Assembly (NCBI GenBank): GCA_023259685.1
Contig: JALRGP010000010.1
Coordinates: 1 to 7,090 of the forward strand
Direction of reading: 5' to 3'
DNA: 7,090 nt
From: Alphaproteobacteria bacterium
GTDB lineage: Bacteria; Pseudomonadota; Alphaproteobacteria; JALRGP01
Position 1 is the first letter of the stretch. Each line of letters begins with the position of its first letter. Below the pieces are notes generated by a model. It had not been told where the DNA came from. It saw only the letters and a list, made by a program, of their open reading frames with translations, and made no database searches. The position numbers and the translations under genes were made by a program. Of the stretch, positions 1-6,076 are shown piece after piece.

Positions 1-95
1 TGAGAACAATCCAACATGATGATCAGGGTGGTTCTTCTGGTTTGTTTGATCTTATTATGCAGGCTGCTCAAGACCTTTTAAAAAGTGAGGAGTAG
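1..95 (+). CDS. 3' end of an unidentified protein-coding gene (partial)
   Basis: A frame open from the window edge (first full codon at 3) ends at TAG 93-95 and encodes about 30 C-terminal residues. It reads as a polar, glycine- and serine-containing linker (DDQGGSSG) followed by a likely amphipathic helix (GLFDLIMQAAQDLLKSEE). That pattern looks like a real protein tail rather than random translation, but I do not recognise the family. It does not look like the end of FliR, the usual neighbour upstream of flhB. Frame 1 is also open for 21 codons (ATG at 16, hydrophobic) and cannot be excluded. No clear intrinsic terminator follows the stop. Confidence 0.45.
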   Translation, partial: RTIQHDDQGGSSGLFDLIMQAAQDLLKSEE

Positions 96-198
96 TGTGA
101 AAACTATTTTAAAAAATACATTGTAAAATAAAACTCGGATAGAGTACAGGGCCACATCACATCAAAACAACTTCGCATTTTGTTATTATGATCCTGTC

Positions 199-227
199 TT
201 AACTTTTATCCTTAATATTACTATAAC
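199..227 (+). promoter_or_regulatory. Putative sigma70-type promoter for flhB
   Basis: TTAACT (199-204, 4 of 6 matches to TTGACA) lies 17 bases before TATAAC (222-227, 5 of 6 matches to TATAAT). It is the best-spaced promoter-like pair in the 232-base gap before flhB. Transcription would start near 234 and give a leader of about 95 bases that includes the hairpin at 293-316. In DNA this AT-rich, chance matches are common, so this rests on spacing and position only. Confidence 0.4.
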
Positions 228-292
228 ATATTTCTATCATCAGCATAAAATTTCATCATACCACACAATTGGCATTTTTATGTTATTCTCTA

Positions 293-325
293 AAGTGTTA
301 TGCTAAAGTAACACTTGGTTTTTTT
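293..325 (+). terminator. Hairpin plus T-run immediately upstream of the flhB start (terminator- or attenuator-like)
   Basis: A perfect 8-bp inverted repeat, AAGTGTTA (293-300) and TAACACTT (309-316), encloses an 8-base loop. GG and seven T (319-325) follow, ending two bases before the flhB ATG at 328. The shape is that of an intrinsic terminator, but the stem has only two G-C pairs and would be weak. It covers the place where a Shine-Dalgarno would sit, and none is visible. It could be a weak terminator for upstream transcription, an attenuator, a structure masking initiation, or a protein-binding palindrome. Confidence 0.45.
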
Positions 326-327
326 AT

Positions 328-1383
328 ATGCCTTTGTCTGATGATTCGCAAGATAAAGAAGATAAAACTTTTGAACCAACGCAGCAACAACTGAAAAAAG
401 CTTACGATGAAGGAAAAATTCCCGTCTCCCAAGATCTCATTCATTGGTTTAGTTTTTTAAGTATTGCAGTGGTGATGTTGTATATGATGCCTCATTTTTT
501 AAAGCAGCTAGCCCACTATTTGAGTTTGTTTTTTTCTATCAATGATGTTGATGGTCGGGCTTTTCTCATTTTAAAACACAGCTTTTTTTCTGTTATTGGT
601 TTGGTCATATCATTGTACATGATGCCAATTTTGGTTAATCTTGCCCAATCTTATAAAGGTATGACATCTAAAAATATTGGCTTTAAATGGGAAAAATTAT
701 CTTTGTCCCAAGGGATAAAGCGTATTTTTTCATCTCAAAATTTTATTAATTTAATCAAAAACATATTTAAAATTATTGCAATTACGTCTGGCGTTGTTGT
801 TGCAATTTATGACCAATTTTATCATATTGATGATTGGATTTATGTTCCACCCATGGGCGCATTACGTGTGTGTCAAAAGTTAATGATTATTATATTTGCT
901 GTGATTTTGGCTATTTATTTTGTCATTGCTGTCTTTGATTTTTGGTACCAGCGTTTTTCTTTTATGAAAAATTTACGAATGAGCCATGAGGAGGTTAAGA
1001 AAGAATTTAAAGAAAGTGAAGGGGACCCTCATGTTAAAGGCAAGCGCCGTCAAATGGCGCAGGAGCTGCTTCGAAAAAATGTTAAAAAATCCGTTGAAGA
1101 ATCCGCATTTGTTGTCGTAAATCCTACCCATTATGCTGTTTCTATTCAATGGAATGAAAAAAATATGGATACACCTGTTGTGTTGGTTAAGGGCAAAAAC
1201 CATCGTGCGGCTGTGATCAAAGACATTGCACGTATTTTAAGTATTCCTGTTGTGAGAAATCCTCAATTAGCCAGATCTTTATATGACCAAGTTGAAGAAA
1301 ATCATGATATTTTACCGGAACATTACAAAGCCGTCGCTCACATTATTCAAACAATTGTACCGAAACAAAAAAAAACGCAATAG
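328..1383 (+). CDS. flhB: Flagellar biosynthesis protein FlhB (type III export switch)
   Basis: FlhB is an inner-membrane part of the flagellar type III export gate. It works with FlhA and FliPQR, and autocleavage of its cytoplasmic domain switches secretion from rod/hook to filament substrates. The 351-residue product has the usual length and layout. An N-terminal DKTFEPT motif (about 12-18) matches the family's KTEEPT start and supports the ATG at 328. Four hydrophobic segments lie near 38-54, 82-106, 144-161 and 185-204. A charged linker with MSHEEVKKEFKE (218-229) leads to the autocleavage motif NPTH at 265-268, intact, followed by YAVSIQW. NPTHYAV is typical of flagellar FlhB rather than virulence YscU proteins. 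The gene stands alone, unlike the common fliP-fliQ-fliR-flhB order. No Shine-Dalgarno is seen; a hairpin occupies that position. Confidence 0.95.
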   Translation: MPLSDDSQDKEDKTFEPTQQQLKKAYDEGKIPVSQDLIHWFSFLSIAVVMLYMMPHFLKQLAHYLSLFFSINDVDGRAFLILKHSFFSVIGLVISLYMMPILVNLAQSYKGMTSKNIGFKWEKLSLSQGIKRIFSSQNFINLIKNIFKIIAITSGVVVAIYDQFYHIDDWIYVPPMGALRVCQKLMIIIFAVILAIYFVIAVFDFWYQRFSFMKNLRMSHEEVKKEFKESEGDPHVKGKRRQMAQELLRKNVKKSVEESAFVVVNPTHYAVSIQWNEKNMDTPVVLVKGKNHRAAVIKDIARILSIPVVRNPQLARSLYDQVEENHDILPEHYKAVAHIIQTIVPKQKKTQ

Positions 1384-1412
1384 ATATATGTCTCGTAGAC
1401 ACGATAAATGGT

Positions 1413-1466
1413 ATGGAACCTTTTTTATATGGTAAAGCTCTTGCAAAGATCTTAAAAGAATTCTAA
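1413..1466 (+). other. Very short ORF in the flhB-nusB convergent gap, coding status doubtful
   Basis: ATG 1413 to TAA 1464-1466 encodes 17 residues, MEPFLYGKALAKILKEF, which could form an amphipathic basic helix. A second mini-ORF starts at ATG 1388 and runs 15 codons in another frame. Neither has a Shine-Dalgarno, and short ORFs are expected by chance here. The 86-base gap (1384-1469) also holds a 5-bp hairpin (TGTCT/AGACA, 1389-1401) and a T6 run at 1421-1426, but no convincing terminator for either flanking gene. Confidence 0.12.
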
Positions 1467-1469
1467 TAT

Positions 1470-1904
1470 TCAAATAGATTTAAGTTGATCCGTTTGTCTT
1501 TGTAATCCAATTTGATGCAATAATCCATGAACTAAACTGACTTTATCATCAAATGAGAAAAAATTTGTCATCTGAATATATTCATTAATAATCACCGGCA
1601 TAGGTAAATCCGGTTGATATAAAACCTCGCATGCCCCCATTTCCACGATACATTTCAACAGTAATGGGCATTCATGAAAGTGGCCATTTTTTAAACAAGC
1701 ATTAATCATTTCCCCTAAGGCGTCTTTATGTTCGTGATAGATATTTAACAATTCCGTAATCATAGGTTTTTTTGGTTTTAACCTATTGAAAAGGTTAAAT
1801 TCAATCAATTCATCAATACGTTGATCTGATGAAAGAACATTTTGATGAGCTTCTTCGTATACAATTTGAATCAAGACAATTCTTGATAAGGTGCGATTAT
1901 TCAT
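1470..1904 (-). CDS. nusB: Transcription antitermination factor NusB
   Basis: NusB forms a heterodimer with ribosomal protein S10 (NusE), binds boxA RNA and supports antitermination on rRNA operons in the cytoplasm. The 144-residue product is within the usual 130-160 range. The C-terminal half carries the family pattern: LLKCIVEMGACEVLY (about 82-96), proline then IINEYI (105-110, matching the conserved INEAIELAK region), and KVSLVHGLL (121-129, matching FVNGVLD). The N-terminus keeps the start of a helix (R4, R8, IQIVYEEA) but lacks the usual arginine-dense RRRARE box, so the protein is divergent. Its ATG overlaps the fabF stop as ATGA (1901-1904), so translational coupling to fabF is likely; no independent Shine-Dalgarno is seen. 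Identification rests on the C-terminal motif and overall helical pattern. Confidence 0.8.
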   Translation of the reverse strand: MNNRTLSRIVLIQIVYEEAHQNVLSSDQRIDELIEFNLFNRLKPKKPMITELLNIYHEHKDALGEMINACLKNGHFHECPLLLKCIVEMGACEVLYQPDLPMPVIINEYIQMTNFFSFDDKVSLVHGLLHQIGLQRQTDQLKSI

Positions 1905-3163
1905 GCATCAAACTTTTTAAAAATTAATGATGCGTTTGTTCCACCAAATCCAAAAGAATTGCTCATGACACAATCTATATTTTTTTGACGTGCGACATGG
2001 GGTGTTAAATCAATCCCAACGCATTCATCATCGGGGTTATCTAAGTTTAATGTTGGAGGAACAATCCCATCACGCATGGATAAAATTGAGAAAATAGCTT
2101 CCACACTGCCGGCCGCCCCAAGCAAATGCCCAATAGACGATTTTGTTGATGAAATACTTAATCTTTGCATGTGTTCTTGGAACAATCTTTTCATTGCGCG
2201 AATTTCAACCACATCACCCAGAGGAGTGGACGTTCCGTGAGCATTCACATAATCAATATCCGATGGAGAAATATGGTGTTTTTTTAAGGCATTTCTCATG
2301 GCGCGATAAGCCCCATCTCCATCTTCTGCAGGAGCAGTGATATGGTGCGCATCTCCCGACAAGCCGTATCCAATAATTTCTCCATAAATTTTTGCGCCCC
2401 TGGACAGTGCATGGGTCATCGATTCCAAAACAACAACACCTGCTCCTTCTCCCATCACAAAACCCTCACGTTTTTTATCCCATGGACGCGATGCCTTTAT
2501 TGGATCATCATTGTAAGATGATGCCAAGGCTCTGGCAGATGCAAATCCGGCAATCCCAAGTGGAGAGATAGCTCCTTCCGTCCCACCAGCTACCATCACT
2601 TTTGCATCACCATATTGAATCAGACGCATAGAATCACCAATAGCATGAGCTCCCGTTGCACAAGCTGTGACAACCGAGTGATTGGGTCCTTTAAAGCCAT
2701 GTTGTATAGATATGTGACCCGAAGCCAAATTAATTAAACAAGCTGGAATAAAAAAAGGACTGACACGCCTTGGGCCCTTATCTTTTAAAACAAACGACAT
2801 ATCATGAATAAATGGAAGACCACCAATACCTGACCCAATCATCACACCAATATCTTCAGCATGTTCCGGTGATTGCACCTTCAGATCTGCGTCCTTAATT
2901 GCTTCTGTTGCAGCGGCAATAGCGTACATAATAAAGCGATCCATTTTTTTTTGATCTTTAACGGGAATGTGATCGTCTAAGATAAAGGCGTTATCACCAG
3001 TCTCAGGAATTTGCCCAGCAATTTGAACACTTAATTCATCAACTGGACAACGATCAATTTTGACAATTCCACTGCGTCCTTTGATTAAAGATGACCACGT
3101 TGCATTAACGCCACACCCAAGAGGCGTAACCATGCCAAGACCAGTAATAACAACTCTTTCCAT
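1901..3163 (-). CDS. fabF: 3-oxoacyl-[acyl-carrier-protein] synthase II (FabF/KAS II)
   Basis: This condensing enzyme catalyses decarboxylative Claisen condensation of malonyl-ACP with acyl-ACP, elongating chains in cytoplasmic type II fatty-acid synthesis. The 420-residue product has the thiolase fold landmarks. It opens with VVITGLGMVTPLG (4-16). The nucleophile Cys168 lies in VVTACATGAH, His309 in NAHGTSTPLGD, and Lys341 and His346 in KSSIGHLLGAAG. The gatekeeper loop SNSFGFGGTNASL lies at 401-413. The Cys-His-His triad is complete, with spacing equal to E. coli FabF (163/303/340) shifted by five or six. FabF-like motifs favour KAS II over FabB. The start codon directly follows the acpP stop (TAA then ATG, no spacer) and the stop overlaps nusB. 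Its substrate carrier is therefore the product of the gene just upstream. No Shine-Dalgarno is seen, so coupling to acpP translation is likely. Confidence 0.96.
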   Translation of the reverse strand: MERVVITGLGMVTPLGCGVNATWSSLIKGRSGIVKIDRCPVDELSVQIAGQIPETGDNAFILDDHIPVKDQKKMDRFIMYAIAAATEAIKDADLKVQSPEHAEDIGVMIGSGIGGLPFIHDMSFVLKDKGPRRVSPFFIPACLINLASGHISIQHGFKGPNHSVVTACATGAHAIGDSMRLIQYGDAKVMVAGGTEGAISPLGIAGFASARALASSYNDDPIKASRPWDKKREGFVMGEGAGVVVLESMTHALSRGAKIYGEIIGYGLSGDAHHITAPAEDGDGAYRAMRNALKKHHISPSDIDYVNAHGTSTPLGDVVEIRAMKRLFQEHMQRLSISSTKSSIGHLLGAAGSVEAIFSILSMRDGIVPPTLNLDNPDDECVGIDLTPHVARQKNIDCVMSNSFGFGGTNASLIFKKFDA

Positions 3164-3400
3164 TTATTTTTGATGTGATTCGATAAATTTAAATAAATCA
3201 CCAACAGTTGTAATTTTCTGAGCTTTTTCTTCAGGAATTTCAATTCCAAGTTTCTCTTCCAATTCCATCACAAGCTCAACTTGATCTAAGCTGTCTGCTC
3301 CTAAATCATTAATAAGATTAGCATTTTCAACAACTTTGGACACATCTACACCAAGTTTTTTGGCAATTAAATCGGCAACTTCTTTTTGCATGTTAGACAT
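3164..3400 (-). CDS. acpP: Acyl carrier protein
   Basis: ACP carries growing acyl chains on a 4'-phosphopantetheine arm in fatty-acid synthesis and also supplies chains for lipid A and phospholipids. The ATG at 3400 gives 78 residues, the standard length. A TTG at 3412 would add four residues (MFEF) with no family support. The attachment motif is LGADSLDQVELVMELEE with Ser37 as the modified residue, as in E. coli. EIPEEKAQKITTVGDL, typical of helix III and its lead-in, follows, and the four-helix acidic layout is intact. It is first in a minus-strand operon with fabF and nusB. The usual upstream partners fabD and fabG are absent: the next gene upstream is divergent. No obvious Shine-Dalgarno precedes the ATG. 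A good promoter candidate lies 35-63 bases upstream. Confidence 0.96.
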   Translation of the reverse strand: MSNMQKEVADLIAKKLGVDVSKVVENANLINDLGADSLDQVELVMELEEKLGIEIPEEKAQKITTVGDLFKFIESHQK

Positions 3401-3425
3401 AAATTCAAACAATTAAATAGGTTAA

Positions 3426-3439
3426 ATAATGATCATTAT
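3426..3439. promoter_or_regulatory. 14-bp perfect palindrome overlapping the acpP -10 box (possible operator)
   Basis: ATAATGATCATTAT is a perfect 14-bp inverted repeat centred on GATC, and it contains all but one base of the -10 hexamer TATAAT read on the minus strand. A repressor bound here would block acpP-fabF-nusB transcription. It superficially resembles Fur-type half-sites (ATAATGAT / ATCATTAT), but the spacing is not the classical 7-1-7 and no regulator is encoded nearby. AT-rich composition makes chance palindromes more likely. Confidence 0.35.
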
Positions 3440-3463
3440 ACGATTGTAAAAAAAAAAAAACAA
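3435..3463 (-). promoter_or_regulatory. Putative promoter of the acpP-fabF-nusB operon
   Basis: Read on the minus strand, TTGTTT (3463-3458, 3 of 6 matches including the key TTG) is followed by exactly 17 bases and a perfect TATAAT (3440-3435). Transcription would begin near 3428, about 28 bases before the acpP ATG. Most of the spacer is a T tract, the complement of the 13-A run at 3448-3460. The perfect -10, ideal spacing and position make this the strongest promoter call in the window. Confidence 0.6.
3448..3460. repeat. A13 homopolymer tract in the divergent acpP/dac intergenic region
   Basis: Thirteen consecutive A on + (T on the minus strand) run from within the acpP promoter spacer into its -35 hexamer. 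A C6 run (3475-3480) and a short direct repeat TTCGC-T-TTCGC (3465-3475) lie just beyond. Mononucleotide runs of this length are prone to slipped-strand length change and also bend DNA. Confidence 0.8.
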
Positions 3464-3500
3464 ATTCGCTTTCGCCCCCCACAGAATAGCAGATTGCAAA

Positions 3501-3546
3501 TTCACACAAAAATAATGTTGCACGTGCTAAAATAAATTATGATTAT
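3501..3546 (+). promoter_or_regulatory. Candidate promoter elements upstream of the carboxypeptidase gene
   Basis: No single well-formed promoter stands out. TTGCAC (3518-3523) lies 17 bases before GATTAT (3541-3546, 4 of 6), but that start site would fall at or after the ATG at 3550 and would favour the in-frame ATG at 3568. TAAAAT (3528-3533, 5 of 6) would place the start near 3540, but its best -35 match, TTCACA (3501-3506), is 21 bases away. A promoter for the dac-yejF pair must lie in this gap, but its exact place is unresolved. Confidence 0.25.
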
Positions 3547-3549
3547 TTA

Positions 3550-4692
3550 ATGCTATTAATAACCGCCATGGGTCGTTTATGTGCTGTTTTTTTCTTTGTG
3601 GTCCAAGGATGTTTTTCAAATGTTTTACCAACAACCCTTGCCAAGCAAGCTATCGTCATTGATTTAGTATCCAATGACATTTTATTTGAAAAAAATGCCC
3701 ATGAACCGATGGAGCCTGCTTCCATGACGAAAGTCATGACATCCTATGCAGTCCTCAAAAAAATTAAAGAAGGACATGTGTCCTTATCGACATTATTGAC
3801 CGTTGGAGAACAAGCAACACTCTTAGAAGGCACAAAAATGTTTCTTCATAAAAATGAAAAAGTCACCGTAGAAGATTTATTAAAGGGATTACTGATTGTT
3901 TCCGGTAATGACGCGGCAGTTGTCTTGGCGGAAGGCATCAGTGGGACAGAGCAAAAATTTTGTGACGACATGACGGTGCTAGCTCATTCTATGGGAGCCA
4001 AAAAAACATCCTTTAAAAACGCTAACGGTCTGCCTCAAGATGGTCACATAACCACGGCTTATGATATGGCATTATTATGCCAAAAAGCCATCTTAGAATT
4101 TGATCAAATCACCGAATGGTGTATGGAGAAATCTTTTAAAAACCAATTTAATCGTAATCGATTTTTGTGGAAAAATGTAGGATGCCAAGGCCTTAAAACC
4201 GGGCATGCAAAACAATGTGGTCATGGAATTGTTGCAACCTTTAAAATTAAAAATCGTCATATTCTTATACTGATTCATGGATTATCTTCCGAAAACGAGC
4301 GGTTATCGGTTGGTATGGATTTATTGAATTGGACGTTGTCTACCCATGAAACAAAACAAATTCTTAAAAAAGATCACAAGATAAAGACCATTCCGGTGAT
4401 TTATGGTGATAAAGATGAGTTGCCAGTTACAGTCAAAACGGATGCGTATATTACAATAACAAAAGGTAGTACACAATCTTTGATCATGTCTATTGACACG
4501 CCAAAAATTATCGATCATCCAGTTCAAGCAGAAGATACAATTGGTCATGTTATTTTTAAACACCCTTCTTTTTCAAAAGACCGCGTATATCCATTAATTG
4601 CGACTTGTGATATTCATCCCGGGTCCATATTTAAAAAAATAAAAGATTGGTTTAACCTCACAGTTTTTAAAAAATATCATGTTGAACGTTGA
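3550..4692 (+). CDS. dacA: D-alanyl-D-alanine carboxypeptidase, PBP5/6 family (serine peptidase S11)
   Basis: This periplasmic low-molecular-weight penicillin-binding protein removes the terminal D-Ala from peptidoglycan pentapeptides, limiting cross-linking. All three active-site motifs are present: SMTK at 58-61 (acyl-ester Ser58, Lys61), SGN at 118-120 and KTG at 216-218. The N-terminus is a signal peptide (MGR, then hydrophobic LCAVFFFVVQGCFS) with possible cleavage after TLA near residue 31. Residues about 275-355 fit the PBP5 beta-rich second domain, and the end (IFKKIKDWFNLTVFKKY) fits the amphipathic membrane anchor. At 380 residues it is close to PBP5 length. The ATG at 3550 is used; an ATG at 3568 gives 374 residues with a shorter signal n-region and is equally possible, since neither has a Shine-Dalgarno. 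Its 3' end overlaps the ABC ATPase gene by 14 bases. Which Dac paralogue it is cannot be decided from one sequence. Confidence 0.93.
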   Translation: MLLITAMGRLCAVFFFVVQGCFSNVLPTTLAKQAIVIDLVSNDILFEKNAHEPMEPASMTKVMTSYAVLKKIKEGHVSLSTLLTVGEQATLLEGTKMFLHKNEKVTVEDLLKGLLIVSGNDAAVVLAEGISGTEQKFCDDMTVLAHSMGAKKTSFKNANGLPQDGHITTAYDMALLCQKAILEFDQITEWCMEKSFKNQFNRNRFLWKNVGCQGLKTGHAKQCGHGIVATFKIKNRHILILIHGLSSENERLSVGMDLLNWTLSTHETKQILKKDHKIKTIPVIYGDKDELPVTVKTDAYITITKGSTQSLIMSIDTPKIIDHPVQAEDTIGHVIFKHPSFSKDRVYPLIATCDIHPGSIFKKIKDWFNLTVFKKYHVER

Positions 4693-6076
4693 TGGGCTGA
4701 CCATTTCTTTTGGTCAAAAAATTGTTGTTGATCATTTATCATTCAATCTTCAAAAAAGAGAAATTTTAGGTATCATTGGCGAAAGCGGATCAGGCAAAAC
4801 TTTGACAGGATTATCTGTCATGAATTTACTTCCCCACAATGCACATACAACGGGATCTGTTCATTTTGATCGTCCTATGAAAAGGGGGAAAGATATGTCC
4901 TTGATGTTTCAAGAACCCATGAGCGCCCTCAATCCTCTGATGACAATAGGGCAACAAATTTTGGAACCGTTGTCCTATCATTATGCCGATTTAGATCAGA
5001 CCACCCAAATAAATCGATTGCATACAATTTTAAAAGATGTGTCTTTTGAAGAAGGTATCGATCGATTAAATGATTACCCTCATCAATTTTCAGGCGGGCA
5101 ACGCCAGCGTATCTGTTTGGCCATGAGCTTGATTACACGTCCCCAATTATTGATTGCCGATGAACCAACGACCGCTTTGGATGCCCACCACCAACATGAC
5201 ATGATCCAATTATTAAAAAAATTGGCTATTGAAAAAAATATGAGTGTCATATTGATTAGTCACCACATTCGATTGGTCTGTGAAATTTGCCACCGATTTT
5301 TGGTAATGCTCAATGGGCAATGCGTTGAATCAGGTCCCACCGATACCATTATGAATCATCCACAGCACCCCTATACGCAACGTTTGTTAAATGTTTTTAA
5401 AAAAGATCCTTCTCCGCACAAAAAAATAGGAGGTTCTTTATTAGAACTTAAAAATTTTTCCACCCATTATGGAAAGGTTCATGATTTAAATATGACAGTC
5501 TATCATGGGGAAGCTGTAGGCTTAATGGGGCCCAGCGGCATTGGGAAAACAACTCTTGCCCAAAGTATTTTAAGGCTGATGCCATCTGGTGGAGATATTT
5601 TGTTTAAAGGCATCAATTTACAAGGTCTTAATTTCAAAAAAATGAGACCTTTTCGCCCATTAATGCAAATGATTTTTCAAGATCCTCTGAGTTCTTTAAA
5701 TCCCAGATTTTCAATTCAAGAAAGCTTAGAAGAAGGTTTATTGATTCATTTCAAGAATTTATCTCAAAGTGAAAGGCAAACAAAAATTGATACCATTCTT
5801 GAACAAGTTTTGCTCCCCAAAGATATTTTAAATCGATATCCGTACGATTTGTCAGGTGGTCAAAGGCAACGCATTTGTATTGCAAGAGCATTAATTTTAA
5901 ATCCATTGTTATTGATTTTAGACGAACCAACATCATCATTAGATTATTCTGTTCAAGGAGACATCTTGAACTTACTTAAGGATATTCAATCAAAAAATGA
6001 TATTAGCTACATCTTTATTTCTCATGATCAAAATGCCGTGGACGTGCTGTGTGATCGTGTCATTCATTTGATTTGA
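4679..6076 (+). CDS. yejF: YejF-type ABC transporter ATPase, two fused nucleotide-binding domains (oligopeptide/muropeptide uptake)
   Basis: The product is a cytoplasmic ATPase of the peptide (Opp/Dpp/Yej) importer class, which pairs with permeases YejB and YejE and binding protein YejA or YepA. Domain 1 (about 1-240) has Walker A GESGSGKT (34-41), Q-loop Gln78, signature FSGGQRQ (137-143), Walker B LLIADE (157-162), H-loop His195 and the peptide-family HPYTQRLL (230-237). Domain 2 (about 254-465) has GPSGIGKT (284-291), Gln334, LSGGQRQ (391-397), LLILDE (411-416) and His449. Both sites look competent. Phrases such as DYPHQFSGGQRQR and LNPRFSIQESLEEGL follow E. coli YejF. At 465 residues it is short (E. 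coli YejF is about 529): it stops at RVIHLI, losing about 30 residues including the usual GEVVEQGP strand and second HPYT-like tail. The ATG lies inside dac, so translational coupling is likely. No permease or binding-protein gene is in the window. Confidence 0.88.
   Translation: MLNVDGLTISFGQKIVVDHLSFNLQKREILGIIGESGSGKTLTGLSVMNLLPHNAHTTGSVHFDRPMKRGKDMSLMFQEPMSALNPLMTIGQQILEPLSYHYADLDQTTQINRLHTILKDVSFEEGIDRLNDYPHQFSGGQRQRICLAMSLITRPQLLIADEPTTALDAHHQHDMIQLLKKLAIEKNMSVILISHHIRLVCEICHRFLVMLNGQCVESGPTDTIMNHPQHPYTQRLLNVFKKDPSPHKKIGGSLLELKNFSTHYGKVHDLNMTVYHGEAVGLMGPSGIGKTTLAQSILRLMPSGGDILFKGINLQGLNFKKMRPFRPLMQMIFQDPLSSLNPRFSIQESLEEGLLIHFKNLSQSERQTKIDTILEQVLLPKDILNRYPYDLSGGQRQRICIARALILNPLLLILDEPTSSLDYSVQGDILNLLKDIQSKNDISYIFISHDQNAVDVLCDRVIHLI

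Noticed and set aside
146..197. Large imperfect hairpin (ACAGG 146-150 with CCTGT 193-197, inner AACAA/TTGTT and ATCA/TGAT pairs) before the flhB promoter
   Set aside because: The stems are short and interrupted, no T-run follows, and it lies upstream of the likely transcript start. I could not support it as a terminator or riboswitch.
973..1203. 76-codon minus-strand ORF inside flhB
   Set aside because: It is antisense to the conserved NPTH region of flhB and its translation follows from that coding constraint.
328..1383. Virulence type III secretion homologue (YscU/SpaS) instead of FlhB
   Set aside because: NPTHYAV and the KTxEPT-like N-terminus fit flagellar FlhB, and no secretion-system genes are nearby.
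1384..1469. Bidirectional terminator between convergent flhB and nusB
   Set aside because: Only a 5-bp hairpin and a separate T6 run are present, about 20 bases apart; no stem followed directly by a T-run on either strand.
2143..2340. 65-codon plus-strand ORF inside fabF
   Set aside because: It lies opposite a strongly conserved part of fabF containing the His309 and His346 motifs, has no recognisable protein features and no ribosome binding site, so it is an antisense shadow.
3164..3412. acpP starting at TTG 3412 (82 residues)
   Set aside because: The ATG at 3400 gives the standard 78-residue ACP with Ser37, and the extra MFEF has no family counterpart.
4679..6076. YejF as a pseudogene
   Set aside because: Both ATPase sites keep Walker A, Q-loop, signature, Walker B and H-loop with no internal stop; only the non-catalytic C-terminal tail is missing.
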